Source of the DNA: Gavia stellata
Lineage: Eukaryota; Chordata; Aves; Gaviiformes; Gaviidae
Direction of reading: 5' to 3'
NCBI RefSeq assembly: GCF_030936135.1
Contig: NW_026776913.1
Coordinates: 62,001-126,000, forward strand
Length of the DNA stretch: 64,000 nt
The notes beneath the pieces were generated by a model that saw only the letters and a list, made by a program, of their open reading frames with translations, was not told the origin of the DNA and made no database searches. This document shows, one piece after another, positions 62,798 through 64,000 of this stretch. Both the position numbers and the translations under genes were made by a program. Numbering within the stretch: the first letter of the stretch is position 1; each line of letters opens with the position of its first letter.

Positions 62798-64000
62798 CTG
62801 GGCCAAAGCTTCTAGTTCCTCTTGTTTATTCTGCATGCTGCACGCATTAGTATAAACACACTTCAAATGTGCTCCATTGTACTCAGCACATCATGGAGCA
62901 GACTGAAGGACCTCGCTAGCACAGCATCCCTCCAACATTGGTGTGCCACCCCCAGGTTTATCTCTGGTGAGCCTGGTTTTATCCCTTTCCCCCTTCAAAT
63001 CCAATTTAAAGCTCTTTCAAGGAGCCCTGCTAGCTCCTCGGCAAAGATTCTTTTCCTCTTCTGGGACAGGTGTACCCCATCTGTTGACAGCAGGCCTGGT
63101 GTTGTGTAGACCGACTCATGATCAAAAATCCCCAAATCCTGCTGGTGACACCAGGCTCAGAGCCAGGTATTGATCTGCTGGCTCGTCCTGTTTCTTTCTT
63201 CATCATTTCCTGCAACTGGAAGGACAGAGGAGAGCACTACTTGTGCCTCTGATCCCTTAACCAGTCATCCCAAGGCCCTGAATTCTCTCTTGATTGCCCT
63301 TGGACTTCTTATTGCAACTTATTGGAACAGGCTGCCCAGGGAGGTGATGGAGTCACCAGCACTGGAGGGGTTCCAGGAACCTGTGGACGTGGCACTGCGG
63401 GACATGGTTTAGTGGGCATGGTGGTGTTGGGGTGGTGGTTGGACCTGGTGATCTTACAGGTCTTTTCCAACCTTAATGATTCTGTGATTCTGTGATTCAT
63501 TGCTGCTGACATGAAAAAGCAAGAATGGATGATAATGCGAGGGCTGTACCAGGGTAGGAATTTTTCCCATCACATCTTTAACGCAGACCCTAGGGAGGCA
63601 GCAGACTTCCCAAAGAAGTGGGTCCAGTCTGCCTGTTGGGCCTTCTGTTCCCCTCAGGAGAGAGTCTCCTATGACAGTGGCCCATCTTTTTCTCTTTATG
63701 GAAGTGGTTTTGACACAGGAGTAGTCTGACTTAACCTTGGGGACACCTTCAACCTAGATGAAACTTCGTCCTCGTCATTATTGGGTTCCACTTGCAGATT
63801 CTCGTACCTGTTGTGCAAGGACACCTGGGAAGGTGGGGTAGTGATGGAGGAGATGCGTCTGTTGTGCCAGGCAGGAACCTGTCGCCGTTTCCCCCTATCC
63901 CTTGAGTGACCGCGTTCAGCCAGGTGGAGAGAGGATAGGGAATCCTCCATATGATGTGTCTGGTCTGCCTGACAGGCTTGTTCCAGGAAAGGTAGGGTGT
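62798..64000 (-). mobile_element. CR1 LINE, ORF1 esterase and start of ORF2, runs off window
   Basis: Minus-strand CR1 5' part. ORF2 begins at the low-coordinate end (CVYTNACSMQNKQEELEALA, about 62,868-62,800). ORF1 occupies the rest: the C-terminal esterase part at about 62,990-63,320 (VAIRSPRAIKREFRALG, VLSSVLPVAGNDEERNR, GFLIMS...LLSTDGVHLSQ-like) and its N-terminal part at about 63,500-64,000 (LHNRYENLQVEPNNDEDE). ORF1 is split by a nested CR1 tail at 63,320-63,499. It has stops and continues past the window edge. Confidence 0.75.
63320..63499 (+). mobile_element. Short CR1 3' end nested in CR1 ORF1
   Basis: Plus-strand CR1 3' terminus of about 180 bases: TTGGAACAGGCTGCCCAGGG, ..GGTTGGACCTGGTGATCTTA.., ..TCCAACCTTAATGATTCTGTGATTCTGTGATTC. 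It interrupts the minus-strand esterase sequence, which resumes on both sides, so it inserted later. Confidence 0.85.

Noticed and set aside
63696-63950. Small host gene on the minus strand at the window end
   Set aside because: The text (LHNRYENLQVE) matches the ORF1 N-terminal part of CR1, so it belongs to the LINE.

Overview
The window reads as bird nuclear DNA. The evidence is intron-bearing vertebrate genes, three near-identical olfactory receptors of the avian OR14 (gamma-c) type, many CR1 LINE fragments with the bird-type ATTCTGTG tail repeats, and LTRs resembling avian ERVL fossils. Nothing looks prokaryotic. I cannot name the species.

Layout. (1) 0.7-1.7 kb: intact OR gene 1. (2) 3-9 kb: repeat belt with CR1 pieces, one solo LTR and two unnamed dispersed repeats, here called X and Y. 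(3) 11.3-29.8 kb: the main gene, a complete plus-strand gene of 21 coding exons for a WC1/CD163-type scavenger receptor cysteine-rich (SRCR) membrane protein. It has a signal peptide, 13 group-B SRCR domains each on one phase-1/1 exon, a short linker, a transmembrane exon, and a tyrosine-containing acidic tail on four exons. I predict about 1,660 residues. Its middle, 14.0-23.3 kb, is a tandem array of three 2,940-bp units plus a part unit. The units have no length differences and very few substitutions. Each carries two coding SRCR exons and one dead SRCR exon. (4) 32.8-35.4 kb: a small tRNA group, with Ala(CGC) and Phe(GAA) on the minus strand, each followed by a T-run terminator, and a decayed Ser(GCT)-like copy on the plus strand. 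(5) 36-64 kb: CR1 and ERVL fossils around OR gene 2 (39.1-40.1 kb, canonical start codon lost) and OR gene 3 (54.0-54.9 kb). A block of about 1.4 kb lies downstream of each of these two OR genes, so the region probably grew by segmental duplication. A strand-switching minisatellite lies at 59.9-60.5 kb and a CR1 mosaic, including an ORF1 esterase region, fills the last 3 kb.

How the parts relate. OR14 genes, SRCR receptor genes and tRNA genes together recall the bird MHC microchromosome (chicken chromosome 16), where OR and SRCR genes are known, and loosely the OR/tRNA-rich extended MHC of mammals. That placement is inference, since no MHC gene is in the window. The most interesting signal is the homogenised SRCR array: the coding domains of an immune-type receptor are being copied, exchanged and partly silenced in place.
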